This document shows positions 1 to 10,010 of a stretch of DNA of 56,313 bases, in pieces. A model generated the notes under the pieces. It saw only the letters and a list, made by a program, of their open reading frames with translations, made no database searches and had not been told where the DNA came from. The position numbers and the translations under genes were made by a program. The stretch's first letter is position 1, and every line of letters starts with the position of its first letter. This DNA comes from Hofstenia miamia (taxonomy: Eukaryota; Xenacoelomorpha; Acoela), in contig SCFE01000012.1 in NCBI GenBank assembly GCA_004352715.1, positions 1,624,122 to 1,680,434 of the forward strand, in the 5' to 3' direction.

Positions 1-2
1 AA

Positions 3-563
3 AAACTGGATAGAACGTTAAAAATACTGAAAGAAGCTGGACTCCGAGTGAATGGAAATAAATGCGAAATCTTAAAAGAAAAAGTTGTATTTTTGGGGAG
101 AATAATTTCAAAAGGCCAAATAAGTATGAAGGATAATGCCAGAGATATGATAAGGAACATAGAAAAACCTAAAACGAAAAAAGATCTGCAGAGGATAATG
201 GGGTTCTTTAATTATTATGGAACATTTATTCCAAACATAGCCGGAAAAACAGCCAAGATGACGAATTTAATGAAGAAAGCAACCCCCTTTGATCAAATAA
301 AGAAAGAACTGTCAAAATTGCCGTCGTTGAATACTCCTGACTACAGTAAAGAATTCATTCTAGATTGTGATGCGAGTAAAGTGGCGATAGGAGCTACATT
401 GAGCCAAATTAAAGAGGGAAAAGAGTCGCCAATACAGTTTTTCAGCAGAAAACTGAAGCCAAGCGAGGAGAACTATGGATCGACGAAATTGGAAATGTTG
501 GCACTTATAGAGAGCATTAGAAAAGAGATAATCGAAAAACAAAAAGAAGATAAAATTCTATAA
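3..563 (+). pseudogene. Ty3/gypsy pol fragment: end of reverse transcriptase and truncated RNase H
   Basis: The reading frame is open from the window edge, so the 5' part of the element lies outside. The first ~65 residues match the RT thumb/connection of Ty3/gypsy elements (NGNKCEILKEKVVFLG, then MGFFNYYGTFIPNIAGK). RNase H follows, with its first catalytic Asp in FILDCDAS and Glu in KLEMLAL. The frame then runs through a short charged stretch to an in-frame TAA at 561-563 and continues open into the integrase part. The second half of RNase H (TDH motif and last Asp) is missing, which points to an internal deletion. The first ATG at 48 is internal to the polyprotein and is not a real start. 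Assignment to Ty3/gypsy rests on family motifs; I infer the copy is dead. Confidence 0.85.
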
Positions 564-1648
564 GAAATTAGAGGAAAGATTGAAAATGCACAGTTAACGT
601 TAGGGAAAAATGCGAAAAATTACTACGGAAGATTTAACTGGAAATTGAATAAAAATGGACTGTTATATGCAGCAGGCAGAACTAACAGAATAGCAATACC
701 AGAATACTATAAAAGAGACATAGTACGAAAAGCCCATGAAAGAGGACATCTGGGAATTACGCAAACGGAAATGACATTCAAGTCAAAATATATAACGACA
801 GGACTACGCAAGGTAGTCGAAGACGTGATTAATAAATGTACGATATGTCTGTTAAATAATAAACAACACTTCCCAACACAGAGAGCACCATTGGAAAAGA
901 TAATAGCGACGCAACCAAATGAGATAGTGCATATAGATTTGGAAATGTTGTCAAAGGATGATGAGGGGTACCAGTATATACTAGTGATGATAGATAACTT
1001 CACAAGATACGCTAGAATCGTACCNTCGAAGACGTGATTAATAAATGTACGATATGTCTGTTAAATAATAAACAACACTTCCCAACACAGAGAGCGCCAT
1101 TGGAAAAGATAATAGCGACGCGACCTAATGAAATAGTGCATATAGATTTGGAAATGTTGTTAGGGTTTGGAAATGTATATACTAGTGATGATAGATAACT
1201 TCACAAGATATGCTAGAATCGTACCAATAAAGAACACAACAGCAGAGGAAACAGCAAACATAATAATGAAGGAATGGATATTAAAACTAGGACCTATGGA
1301 AAAAATAATCACCGATAAAGGAACGCAGTTCGAAAGTGCGCTATTTCAAGAGATGGCAAAGCTATTGGAAATTGAAAGCGAAAGAACGACTGCATATCAC
1401 CTGCAAGCGAACGGGGCAGTTGAACGATTGAATAGAACGTTAATAAAATTGATTAGAGTGGCGACATCTCGCATAGGAGGAAACAAATGGAGAGAAGTGA
1501 TACAAATGACAGAGTACTTTTATAATACTACTGTACATACAACAACCAAGATAACTCCGTTTAAGGCTATGTATGGAAGAGAAGCCGCAACTCCTCTATC
1601 TATGCAATTTATGGAATACAGTGGAAAAATGGATAACACCTATGTAAA
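564..1648 (+). pseudogene. Ty3/gypsy integrase (zinc-binding HHCC and DDE core), interrupted
   Basis: This is in frame with the RT/RNase H part, beyond the TAA at 561-563. The integrase zinc-binding module is visible as HERGH...CTICLLNN near 735-855, with two His and two Cys at family spacing. The catalytic core has the first Asp in VHIDLEML, the second in IITDKGTQFES and the Glu in NGAVERLNRTL. The order zinc finger, DDE core, then HTTTKITPFKAMYGRE is normal for gypsy integrases. The frame is broken at the single N (1025), where about 200 bp are repeated (817-1024 and 1026-1224), which looks like an assembly fault. It runs into a 202-base gap at 1649-1850. In an intact element this enzyme inserts the cDNA copy into chromosomes. 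Confidence 0.87.
817..1224 (+). repeat. Duplicated overlap across a single-N join (assembly artefact)
   Basis: Bases 817-1024 and 1026-1224 are near-identical and meet at the lone N at 1025. The left copy ends exactly where the right one can be aligned to continue. The small differences between them suggest two haplotype contigs joined without merging. Confidence 0.75.
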
Positions 1649-1850
1649 NNNNNNNNNNNNNNNNNNNNNNNNNNNNNNNNNNNNNNNNNNNNNNNNNNNN
1701 NNNNNNNNNNNNNNNNNNNNNNNNNNNNNNNNNNNNNNNNNNNNNNNNNNNNNNNNNNNNNNNNNNNNNNNNNNNNNNNNNNNNNNNNNNNNNNNNNNNN
1801 NNNNNNNNNNNNNNNNNNNNNNNNNNNNNNNNNNNNNNNNNNNNNNNNNN
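1649..1850. other. Assembly gap, 202 N
   Basis: Run of N inside the gypsy-like element, between integrase and the following ORF. Confidence 1.
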
Positions 1851-2664
1851 TCAGATTCTAAAAGAAAAGGAATACAATGGTCATTTGGAGAAACATGTGC
1901 AACACACACTTAAATTAGCTGAAAAGACAGGAGTTCAAATCGTAATAATCACAATAAGCACAGAGGAAGACCTACCGGAATTTCTAAGAAACATGATCCT
2001 ACAAATTCAGAATATTTTCATATATGAACGAAAAAAGTATGAAAAGGAAATATCGCAACTGATAAAATTCGATCTCCAATTGGATTATTGGACACTAGTG
2101 TACAGGATTATGGTAGAACCGTGGATAGCGATTGAGATATATCAACAAGTGCGGACGATCGAACTCATGGCAAATGCAGTGAACTTGGAGCAACTAACAC
2201 AGCTTCATATTAAGTGTAGTCTCAATCAACGGCAAGAATTCTTAAAGGAGATACAGCAAACATGGCGCAAAATGAAATTGACAAAACCAACGCAGGAAAA
2301 ATTGCCGAAAATAAAAATAGATTCGCCATCAAAGAAGTATCATAAGTCGGTTGAAGTGGTATTGCATGAAATAAACAAGGCCTATGAACTGAATACTAAA
2401 AAAGATTTCAGGAAATACATGTTTGAGAAAACGAATGCACCGGAAATAAGATATCGGACTTCCATATGGATTTTAGCTATATTCTTAACGGAAAACAACA
2501 AAATACAACTTCCCATGAAAAGGAAAACGAGAGTGATGATAGCAAAAGAGAAGAAATACGAAAAATTGGTTACTGATAGGAAGCACCAAAAAACTCGCAT
2601 CCCCAGACAAGAAAAGCAAACCAATCTACACATTGGAGAAAAATATTTTAAGAATGATTACTGA
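1851..2664 (+). CDS. ORF downstream of integrase in the gypsy element, unknown function
   Basis: The open frame of about 259 codons from the ATG at 1885 is also open back to the gap, so its true start is uncertain. The product is basic and Lys/Glu/Ile-rich, with no hydrophobic segment, signal peptide or Cys/His cluster. It therefore does not look like an envelope protein. It may be the integrase C-terminal extension or a separate accessory protein. Base composition and Lys-rich style match the upstream pol, so I place it in the same element. The stop at 2662-2664 overlaps the next open frame, which starts at 2633. No family recognised. Confidence 0.45.
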
Positions 2665-3705
2665 GAAAAACCCAACGTGTAAGGTAACAATGGTCTCGAT
2701 AGCAAATAATACTGGAATCTGTCCGAATGATGTATCGATATTTGATGACGTGACGAGAAAATACATTTGGGGTGCGACAGCGGAGACAAGATTGAAGCCA
2801 GCAGAAGAATCTCCATGGTTGACAACGAAAAAACTGGTGAAAAGAAAAATTTATAGTACACTTGAAGTTATGGAAGTATTAAAAGAGAAAAATATGGATC
2901 AAAGATTAAGTAATCAAACAGAAAGGTATACAAGAGAAGCGCCAAAGTGTTCGTTCATTAAAACAATAAAAAAGGCCGAGGAAATGAAGAAAGCGGGAAT
3001 CACAACACCAGTGGAAATAATGGAGATGATGTCAAAATCACAACAAGAAATGATTGCTGAAGATGAATTGCTGACTTCGACGGAAATAATAATGTCACCA
3101 AAGACGCAAACCAAAATAGATCAAATAAACATGGAGAAATGGGGTAATCTNTTGAAGTGATGGAAATGTTAAAAGAGAAAAATATGGATCAAAGATTAAG
3201 TAATCAAACAGAAAGGTACACAAGAGAAGCGCCGAAATGTTTATTCATTAAGACAATAAAAAAGGCCGAGGAAATGAAGAAAGCGGGAATCACGACACCA
3301 GTGGAAATAATGGAGATGATGTCAAAATCGCAACAAGAAATGATTGCTGAAGATGAATTGCTGACTTCGACGGAAATAATAATGTCACCAAAGACGCAAA
3401 CCAAGATAGATCAAATAAACATGGAGAAATGGGGTAATCTCAGTCCTACAAGTACAATTGAATGGGTGGACACCAAAGATGAGAGATATCTGGTGGAGAT
3501 AAAAATAACAAGAGAAAGAGAAAAAGACATAGAAGAAAGAAATTATCAAACAGTAAAAGAAAGTCATACAGTGTCAACAATGAAGATAATGTTTACAGAA
3601 GCATTTACAAGAACAGAAGTAAATGAAATGCTAAAAGCCCACAATCAGATAGCAATAGATGTCGAATGTGTCACATCAAAAATTCGATATTCACGCAAAA
3701 GATAA
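2633..3705 (+). pseudogene. Second post-integrase ORF of the gypsy element, split by an artefactual duplication
   Basis: This overlaps the previous ORF by about 30 bases in another frame. It reads to the single N at 3151, after which the same coding stretch repeats (2862-3150 = 3152-3440, both 289 bp) and continues to a stop at 3703-3705. With the duplication discounted, one open frame of about 260 codons remains. The product is charged, rich in Glu, Lys, Met and Thr, probably helical, and has no membrane segment or recognised motif. A further short open stretch in another frame runs from 3666 into the gap at 3872. Possible roles are a gag-like or accessory protein, but nothing in the sequence decides this. 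Confidence 0.4.
2862..3440 (+). repeat. 289-bp duplicated overlap across the N at 3151
   Basis: The two copies (2862-3150 and 3152-3440) have equal length and differ by a few substitutions. The junction is one N, as at 1025 and 27228. Confidence 0.8.
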
Positions 3706-3871
3706 ATGAATTACGACAAATGACAATGATAGATGAATCGATAAGAAACACGGAAGTCATACGTTACACAGACATAACAACAACCAAAAAGGAAGCAGTT
3801 CTGAAGATGACGAAACAGCCAGAATTCGCCGAGACACACTGGAACAACATTGAAGCAGAGAGGATCATAAG

Positions 3872-4871
3872 NNNNNNNNNNNNNNNNNNNNNNNNNNNNN
3901 NNNNNNNNNNNNNNNNNNNNNNNNNNNNNNNNNNNNNNNNNNNNNNNNNNNNNNNNNNNNNNNNNNNNNNNNNNNNNNNNNNNNNNNNNNNNNNNNNNNN
4001 NNNNNNNNNNNNNNNNNNNNNNNNNNNNNNNNNNNNNNNNNNNNNNNNNNNNNNNNNNNNNNNNNNNNNNNNNNNNNNNNNNNNNNNNNNNNNNNNNNNN
4101 NNNNNNNNNNNNNNNNNNNNNNNNNNNNNNNNNNNNNNNNNNNNNNNNNNNNNNNNNNNNNNNNNNNNNNNNNNNNNNNNNNNNNNNNNNNNNNNNNNNN
4201 NNNNNNNNNNNNNNNNNNNNNNNNNNNNNNNNNNNNNNNNNNNNNNNNNNNNNNNNNNNNNNNNNNNNNNNNNNNNNNNNNNNNNNNNNNNNNNNNNNNN
4301 NNNNNNNNNNNNNNNNNNNNNNNNNNNNNNNNNNNNNNNNNNNNNNNNNNNNNNNNNNNNNNNNNNNNNNNNNNNNNNNNNNNNNNNNNNNNNNNNNNNN
4401 NNNNNNNNNNNNNNNNNNNNNNNNNNNNNNNNNNNNNNNNNNNNNNNNNNNNNNNNNNNNNNNNNNNNNNNNNNNNNNNNNNNNNNNNNNNNNNNNNNNN
4501 NNNNNNNNNNNNNNNNNNNNNNNNNNNNNNNNNNNNNNNNNNNNNNNNNNNNNNNNNNNNNNNNNNNNNNNNNNNNNNNNNNNNNNNNNNNNNNNNNNNN
4601 NNNNNNNNNNNNNNNNNNNNNNNNNNNNNNNNNNNNNNNNNNNNNNNNNNNNNNNNNNNNNNNNNNNNNNNNNNNNNNNNNNNNNNNNNNNNNNNNNNNN
4701 NNNNNNNNNNNNNNNNNNNNNNNNNNNNNNNNNNNNNNNNNNNNNNNNNNNNNNNNNNNNNNNNNNNNNNNNNNNNNNNNNNNNNNNNNNNNNNNNNNNN
4801 NNNNNNNNNNNNNNNNNNNNNNNNNNNNNNNNNNNNNNNNNNNNNNNNNNNNNNNNNNNNNNNNNNNNNNN
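3872..4871. other. Scaffold gap, exactly 1000 N
   Basis: The round-number length suggests an estimated or default gap size. The right end of the gypsy element, including any 3' LTR, is hidden here. Confidence 1.
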
Positions 4872-5256
4872 GTTATGATCTCAGTGATTTGGCGTCGGGC
4901 AAGTGCGCCCAGAGATTTCAATCCTCTTCCATCGATGAAGTATCTAAACAATACTACTTACTAATTGTTATTGGAATATCTGTTAAGGCAGTGTGGGATA
5001 TACAATTAAAGGAAAGAAGAGGAAACTTAGATAATACTTACCCCGTGATAGCTGGCGCTGATCCCTGGATTGATTCTCTAAGTAGATTATCTAGTTATGA
5101 AGTGTTAGTTTCACCTGGGTAGCGATATTACAATATGACCGTGACAGGACGCAGAATCTGTCTACTCTTAGAAAAAATTTTTGAGAATTTTGAAAGTGGA
5201 GAAACAACAGAGAGCTTAATCAGACTTGGATAAATACATTGTGCAATGCACAGATT
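4872..5256. other. Non-coding or unrecognised stretch
   Basis: An open frame of 77 codons on the plus strand (4889-5122) has no recognisable family. On the minus strand this stretch lies just downstream of the non-LTR fragment and may be its decayed continuation. Confidence 0.3.
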
Positions 5257-5650
5257 CTAAGAAACAGTAAGAGGTTCAGCTAAATTGTGCGCATTTTCCT
5301 TTATAAGCCAGGAAGGAATACAATCATGACCCATAGATGTTACTTTAAAATATTTAAGAGCATAATAAACTGGTTTCAACGAAAGACTAGGAGGTATATA
5401 ACAACTACAGTTGGCCATATCAGGTATCTCATAGTGCTGCACCGTCGAAATGTCAGCAAAATGTTCGTTTATATCATCATAGGAAAAAGGGATATTAGCT
5501 GTATTTGATTTACTCTGATTTGACAAGTCCTTAATTAAATTCCACCACTTGAAAGAGCCCGAAATATTTGACAATATCATTGTTTTTGATGTGATAGGAG
5601 AGTATTTATGCGGCAAAGTATCGGTGTTTCCGAAGTAAATGCTGCTTTTA
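5257..5650 (-). pseudogene. Non-LTR (CR1/Jockey-like) retrotransposon fragment, endonuclease-RT linker and RT start
   Basis: The minus-strand open frame contains KWWNLIKDL, then FSYDDINEHFADI, then GHDCIPSWLIKENAHNLAEPL. These match the stretch before RT motif 1 in CR1/Jockey-type LINEs, where the usual form is G-x-D-x-IP-x-W-LLKE. The frame stops at 5257, just where the RT catalytic part should start, and nothing recognisable follows. It is a short, 5'- and 3'-truncated relic. The exact clade is not resolved. Confidence 0.6.
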
Positions 5651-5752
5651 CCTGATGAGGAACTTAAGAAGTGGATTCATGCAAACAGGGTCATTGTTTG
5701 ATAGTTTAACTTTTTTACTTGGGCAGCTGATTTTAAGATGCTGTTTAAGGAT

Positions 5753-5772
5753 TATATATATATATATATATA
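5753..5772. repeat. (TA)n microsatellite
   Basis: About ten TA units, just left of the putative solo LTR. Confidence 0.95.
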
Positions 5773-5781
5773 TCTATATAT

Positions 5782-5955
5782 TGTGACGGCAGGTAGGCTG
5801 TTTTAATGTTTACTGTGATTGTTAGTGCAACCAGCTATATGTAAATATTATACTAAGATTTACTGTATATAAGCAACACAGACGCTTGTAATTAGAGAAT
5901 AAGTTAGCAATTGTTCTACTGTAAGTGCACTTCCGTGCACCCTACCGATGCTACA
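5782..5955 (+). mobile_element. Possible solo LTR (174 bp)
   Basis: The segment starts TGTGACGGCAGG and ends CCGATGCTACA, so it has the TG...CA ends of LTRs. A TATATAAGC box lies about 90 bp in, followed by a putative transcribed R/U5 part. It is flanked on both sides by ATAT from (TA)n, which could hold a 4-bp target duplication but cannot prove it. No internal element sequence is attached. Confidence 0.4.
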
Positions 5956-6465
5956 ATATATATATATATATATATATAATTTATTGTAAGAAACAAGAAA
6001 TATTTTATGTATACATGTTTCGAGTGTCTCCACTCATCGTCAGTACAAAATAACTAAATTAATATGGTAGTAAATACAAATTTTATGATATTAAAATTAT
6101 AATTCTGAAAACTTTGCATTTTCTAAAAACAAAGACTTTATTCCAAATCTTTTAGTTTCCTCATGCGAATGCAATTATAAATGTGATGAATGTGAATTTT
6201 ATGCTTTGGGGAAACGAAAAGACAGTTTAAATACAGAATTTCAGAGCATATGCGAGGTCACCTTCAATTAGAATACAAAAATTGCAGAAGCTATATTCAT
6301 AAAATAAAGTAAGGAGAATCAATTAAATAAAAAACTAACTCAAAGTCTAAATATCGTATAAGAGCTACGAATTACAACTTAAATATCATAAAATTCGTAT
6401 TTACTACTAGATTAATTTAGTTATTTTGAACTGACGATGAGTGGAGGCACTCGAAACATGTATGC

Positions 6466-6490
<25 letters not shown>
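5956..6490 (+). mobile_element. Truncated Penelope-like element with GIY-YIG remnant and inverted terminal motifs
   Basis: The element is bounded by (TA)n at 5956-5979 and 6466-6489. Between 6150 and 6310 the plus strand encodes, with frameshifts, CDECEFY, then FKYRISEHMRGHL and a Cys-containing tail. These are the Cys pair and the Arg/His/Glu part of the GIY-YIG endonuclease found at the C-terminus of PLE proteins. The RT is absent. A roughly 40-bp motif with CTGACGA, a 5-bp stem and GAAAC occurs on the plus strand at 6431-6457. It recurs in reverse orientation at 6011-6052, and the adjoining 30-40 bp are also inverted (TAGTAAATAC... at 6068 against GTATTTACTA at 6398). Such inverted ends and hammerhead-like sequences are described for PLEs. 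Confidence 0.72.
6431..6457 (+). ncRNA. Hammerhead-ribozyme-like motif at PLE end
   Basis: It reads CTGACGA, one extra T, a 5-bp stem GAGTG/CACTC closing a 4-base loop, then GAAAC. The conserved hammerhead core is CUGANGA, stem II, GAAA. The extra T and the unclear stem III/cleavage site make activity uncertain. A reversed copy lies at 6011-6052 and a relative at 51436-51465. Confidence 0.45.
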
Positions 6491-6497
<7 letters not shown>

Positions 6498-7128
6498 TTT
6501 TCCATTGCTCTTTCTAAAATTTTTTCCATCTTGAAATTTATATTTGATTTTTAGAAGTTAAATTGTTGATAAATTATAGGGTGTTGCACAATGCCTTGAG
6601 TCATCAATTATTGCAAAAATTCGCAAATTGCGCAATCAAGTTATTAGGAAGCATAGATAAGGAAACATTTTGATTGAATACAAATAAAATAATTTATTAG
6701 CAATATTATTGTGTGCACAAATTTACTCATGTTAAATATATATCTTGCGCATCTCCTAAGCAAGCATATAATTGGGAAGAGCAACGGGGTACACACAATG
6801 ATTTTATGCGTAAACTGATGTGATTAGGCCCATCTCGAACAAGGTATTGGAAAAGGTGGGCTAAGCAGAACAATAAATTTCTTTGGCTTAGCAGTGGCTC
6901 GTTTTAACCTCGTTGTATATTAGTGCTGACCGTCCCAATATACTTTAAGCGGATTAACCGTACCAGATTGCTTCTCATTTTCACCGGATTTTACCAGGAT
7001 CCTTAGAAATTAGCGCTTACTTGGTTACATACCTTATGCATCTACATGTACATTAATATTTATGTTCAAAAAATTTATTGAATTCCTATGCGTCAATTCG
7101 GAATGGTCTATTTCTATGTGCTAGCATC

Positions 7129-7133
<5 letters not shown>
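6491..7133. other. No feature recognised
   Basis: AT-rich sequence with a slightly GC-richer patch at 6890-7010. I see no gene or repeat relationship within the window. Confidence 0.4.

Positions 7134-7163
<30 letters not shown>
7134..7163. repeat. (TA)n microsatellite beside Tc1 element
   Basis: About 14 TA units, ending 13 bases before the left end of the Tc1 copy. Confidence 0.95.
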
Positions 7164-7164
<1 letters not shown>

Positions 7165-7175
7165 CTAACTATATT

Positions 7176-8750
7176 CATTACTGGAAATATGTATTCGACC
7201 ACCTTGCTATTTTAAATAAATAATGAACATTCATTGGATAGAGTGCGCCTAAAATTATACCTAAGTGTTACTTTAATTGAAAGAGGCAAATCTGTATGTC
7301 TAATACCATAAAATATGTAGAACAACAATTGACAATTAATTTTTAATCAAAATTAGAAAACTCGTATTGGAAAAATGTATTCGGCCATTTGACAAAAATT
7401 TTAACAAATGAGCAAATCCGAAAAAAGTATATTCAATTAAGATACAAAAATTAATTATTGATGCCATACAAGCAATTAGCAACAAAATTGTCTCTCCTAA
7501 TATTTTGTAAAGTGTCCCTTTGAGCGAATAACAGCTTCAAGGCTATCAGGGATTGAAGCAAATAGTCTTTCAATAAAGCTGTTGGGTATTGCATAAAATT
7601 CTTCTTTTATTGCGATCCAAAACTCGACTTCAGTGTAACGAGCATGCTGTCCAATGCGATATTTGACCTCATATTTTCGATACTTTTAAGGTCTGGAGAT
7701 TGGCAAGGTCAGTCAGCAAGGATAGCAAACCCATTATTTTGGAGAAATTTTTTTATTTCTTTTTAGGTATGACATGGAGTACCATCCCGCTGATATATTG
7801 AACAATCGTAAGGAGTGACAAGAATTCCTTTTCTAGAATCCGAACATATTAGGAGCTTGGAAGAGTAGCAGTGATGTGAACAATCTTGCGAAAGCCGTAC
7901 TTCCATATTGCACCCAATACCATTACAGACTTCCCACCGTACTTCTTGGTCTCCGAGTAAATTGAGGCAAGAATCTGAACTTCTGTCCAGCTTGTCTTTT
8001 TATCAACATTCCTTTCGAAGAGTATATCTCAAATCTTGACTCATCTGAAAATATAACATTAGACCAATCTTCAGATGAATTGCCTCATTAAGTTGGCCCA
8101 AATCACCCGGCTTAATTTTTGCTTTAAGTTTAAGAATGGCTTTCTGGGTGCCACGAAAGTCCCAATGGAGTACTTCTTCAGGATGGTTTGCACAGTTCTT
8201 GCTGACACGAAGTGACCATCAGCCCATTCCTTGCGAAATTCATCTGAAGTGTTCATGAGATTTTGCTTTGAAAGGCACATAAGAGCTGATTGGGAGTCTT
8301 TGGAGGTCTTCTTTGGTCTTCCGGACTTTGGCTTGGGGCGATGATATTTTCAGAAGTGAAGCGTCTGATGATATCCCCGACAGTACTTCGAGGTCGCTCT
8401 ACAAGTCGAGCTATATTATGTTGACTAATCAACTCGCGGAAGAGGTACGTAACCATTTTCAATATTAATAGACTGAAAAAAGCTTAACCAATGAAATTAT
8501 TTATAGATGCTCTGATTTGATCTGAAGTGACCGAATACATTTTTCTAAAAAAAGATTAGCTAACTACAAGCATTGTAGCATTTCTCCTTGAGATTTAAAG
8601 TAAACAGTGATAATTATGTCTCAACATTGATGAATTCCTCTTTCTGCAACCCCAAATCTAACTAAAAAATAGTTATAACATTCTTGGCCGACATTTCTTA
8701 GAAATATTTATGACAAATCATGCTTGGGCCGAATTCTTTTTCCAGTAGTG
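7176..8750 (-). mobile_element. Tc1/mariner element, copy 1 (1575 bp, transposase decayed)
   Basis: The left end reads CATTACTGGAAA...TTCGACCACC. The right end, read inward, is CACTACTGGAAAAAGAATTC, followed directly outside by TATATA, as expected for TA-targeted insertion. The minus strand encodes a broken transposase. It has an N-terminal helix-turn-helix (ELISQHNIARLVERPRSTVG, 8253-8462), a second helix-turn-helix region (RKEWADGHFVSARTVQTILKK, 8071-8280), and then, with many stops and frameshifts, a KYGGKSVMV-like DDE block near 7940. Full length is typical of Tc1. The DDE acidic residues no longer sit in one frame, so the copy is inactive. It is the same family as the copies at 20410-22080 and 45282-45365. 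Confidence 0.85.
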
Positions 8751-8771
8751 TATATATATATATATATATAT
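8751..8771. repeat. (TA)n microsatellite beside Tc1 element
   Basis: Directly abuts the right terminal repeat of the Tc1 copy, so the element sits inside or next to a TA array. Confidence 0.95.
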
Positions 8772-9559
8772 CGGCTAGGCTCGATAGATGCTCCACTAGT
8801 TGACAAGTCTAGTGCTGCAAATCAACTAAAATGCAGTGAATGCTATATAATTTATAAGCAATGTCTTGAAAAATAAAATATACATTTCAAAACTTTACAT
8901 TAGCATCAAATACTCTTCTGAAACACAATTGAAGATATTTAATTTCAGCATGTAGATTTTATTTCAGGTTCCTAACATGCCCAACATTGACCTAGCATAC
9001 CGAAAAATTATAGATAATTTCTTTCTGGAAATAATGACTTAATAGACCTAAAATGAGCGAATTCTCATACATTTCAATAGGGAATGCTTTGGACAAAATT
9101 TTCGTCCCATTTTCTTTTTGTAACATATGAGTAGCCATTTCAAATTTAGTGTTGGGTGATTAAATATTATATTAAAATGTATAGTGAATTTCACTACTAC
9201 ACTAGAATAACAACTACGGTCATTTTGACCACATTGTAGTATGAAATTAGCAATATCTATGTCATTCCTTATAACTAATTCATTTTAATCTGTGACATTT
9301 TCCAACTAACTTTAAGCATTATAAGTGCATTTATTGATTTTACTAGGAAGTATGTTTTTTGCGCATTTGATTGGTATACCTAGAAAGCCTTTTTATGTTT
9401 TATATTGCTGGTTCATATACAGATGCAAATTCCTTTGTTGTAGGTAATAAATTTTTTATTTATGACAATTTAATTTTTATTATATCAACGCTCGCTTTTT
9501 GCATAGCATGTGGCTAAGAATATCTCTCTTAGGTATTACAGGTACTAATGGATACACCA
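8772..9559. other. No gene recognised
   Basis: AT-rich. The right part may be the decayed N-terminal region of the piggyBac element that follows. Confidence 0.35.
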
Positions 9560-10010
9560 AATGGATTATCAGCAATCAAAGCTCTTGTTTATTCTACTGA
9601 TTTCTCAGAAAATTCTATTATGAAGTGTACTGAATCTCAAAGAAATCAAGTTCTTGGTGATTGGTCTTTTTCAATAAATGATTTTGAAATATTTAGTGCA
9701 CTTCGGTTGGTAGGTTGAGCAATTTGTTGCAAAAATATTCCAATGAAATAATGAGGTTTCTGAGCTTTGATATGCTTGACGACCAACAAATTTCCTCTAA
9801 TTTCAAACAGTGTTGGACCAATTCATTGAAAGTTTTATGAAAATGTATGTTCCTTACTGGGAACTGGCTGTTGACGAGCAATGATTTTCTACCAAATCCC
9901 ATTATTGATTGGCAAAGTATATGACTAGCAAACCAGATAAATTCGGAATTAGTTCTGGCTTCTGGCAGAAGTAGACACAGTAGCGTCAAAGCTGGACGCT
10001 AGGGGGCTTA
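9560..10010 (+). pseudogene. piggyBac-type transposase, first half (frameshifted)
   Basis: Read across frames on the plus strand, the segment shows the piggyBac (DDE_Tnp_1_7) order. It has FEIFSALRLVG, then MRFLSFDMLDDQQ (family: rFLRFDD), then FKQCWTN. ELAVDEQ follows (family: l.vDEQl), then YMTSKPDKFGI (family: Y...KP.K.Gik) and a WLLAEVDT stretch. Stops and frameshifts break it several times. The match stops near 10010, just before the expected FPYLGKDE motif, which reappears at 11858. The minus-strand open frame over this region is a shadow. Confidence 0.68.

Noticed and set aside
1885-3705. Retroviral-type envelope gene after integrase
   Set aside because: No signal peptide, membrane segment, cleavage site or Cys pattern in any of these frames.
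9693-9989. 98-codon minus-strand ORF
   Set aside because: It is the antisense shadow of the piggyBac remnant on the plus strand.
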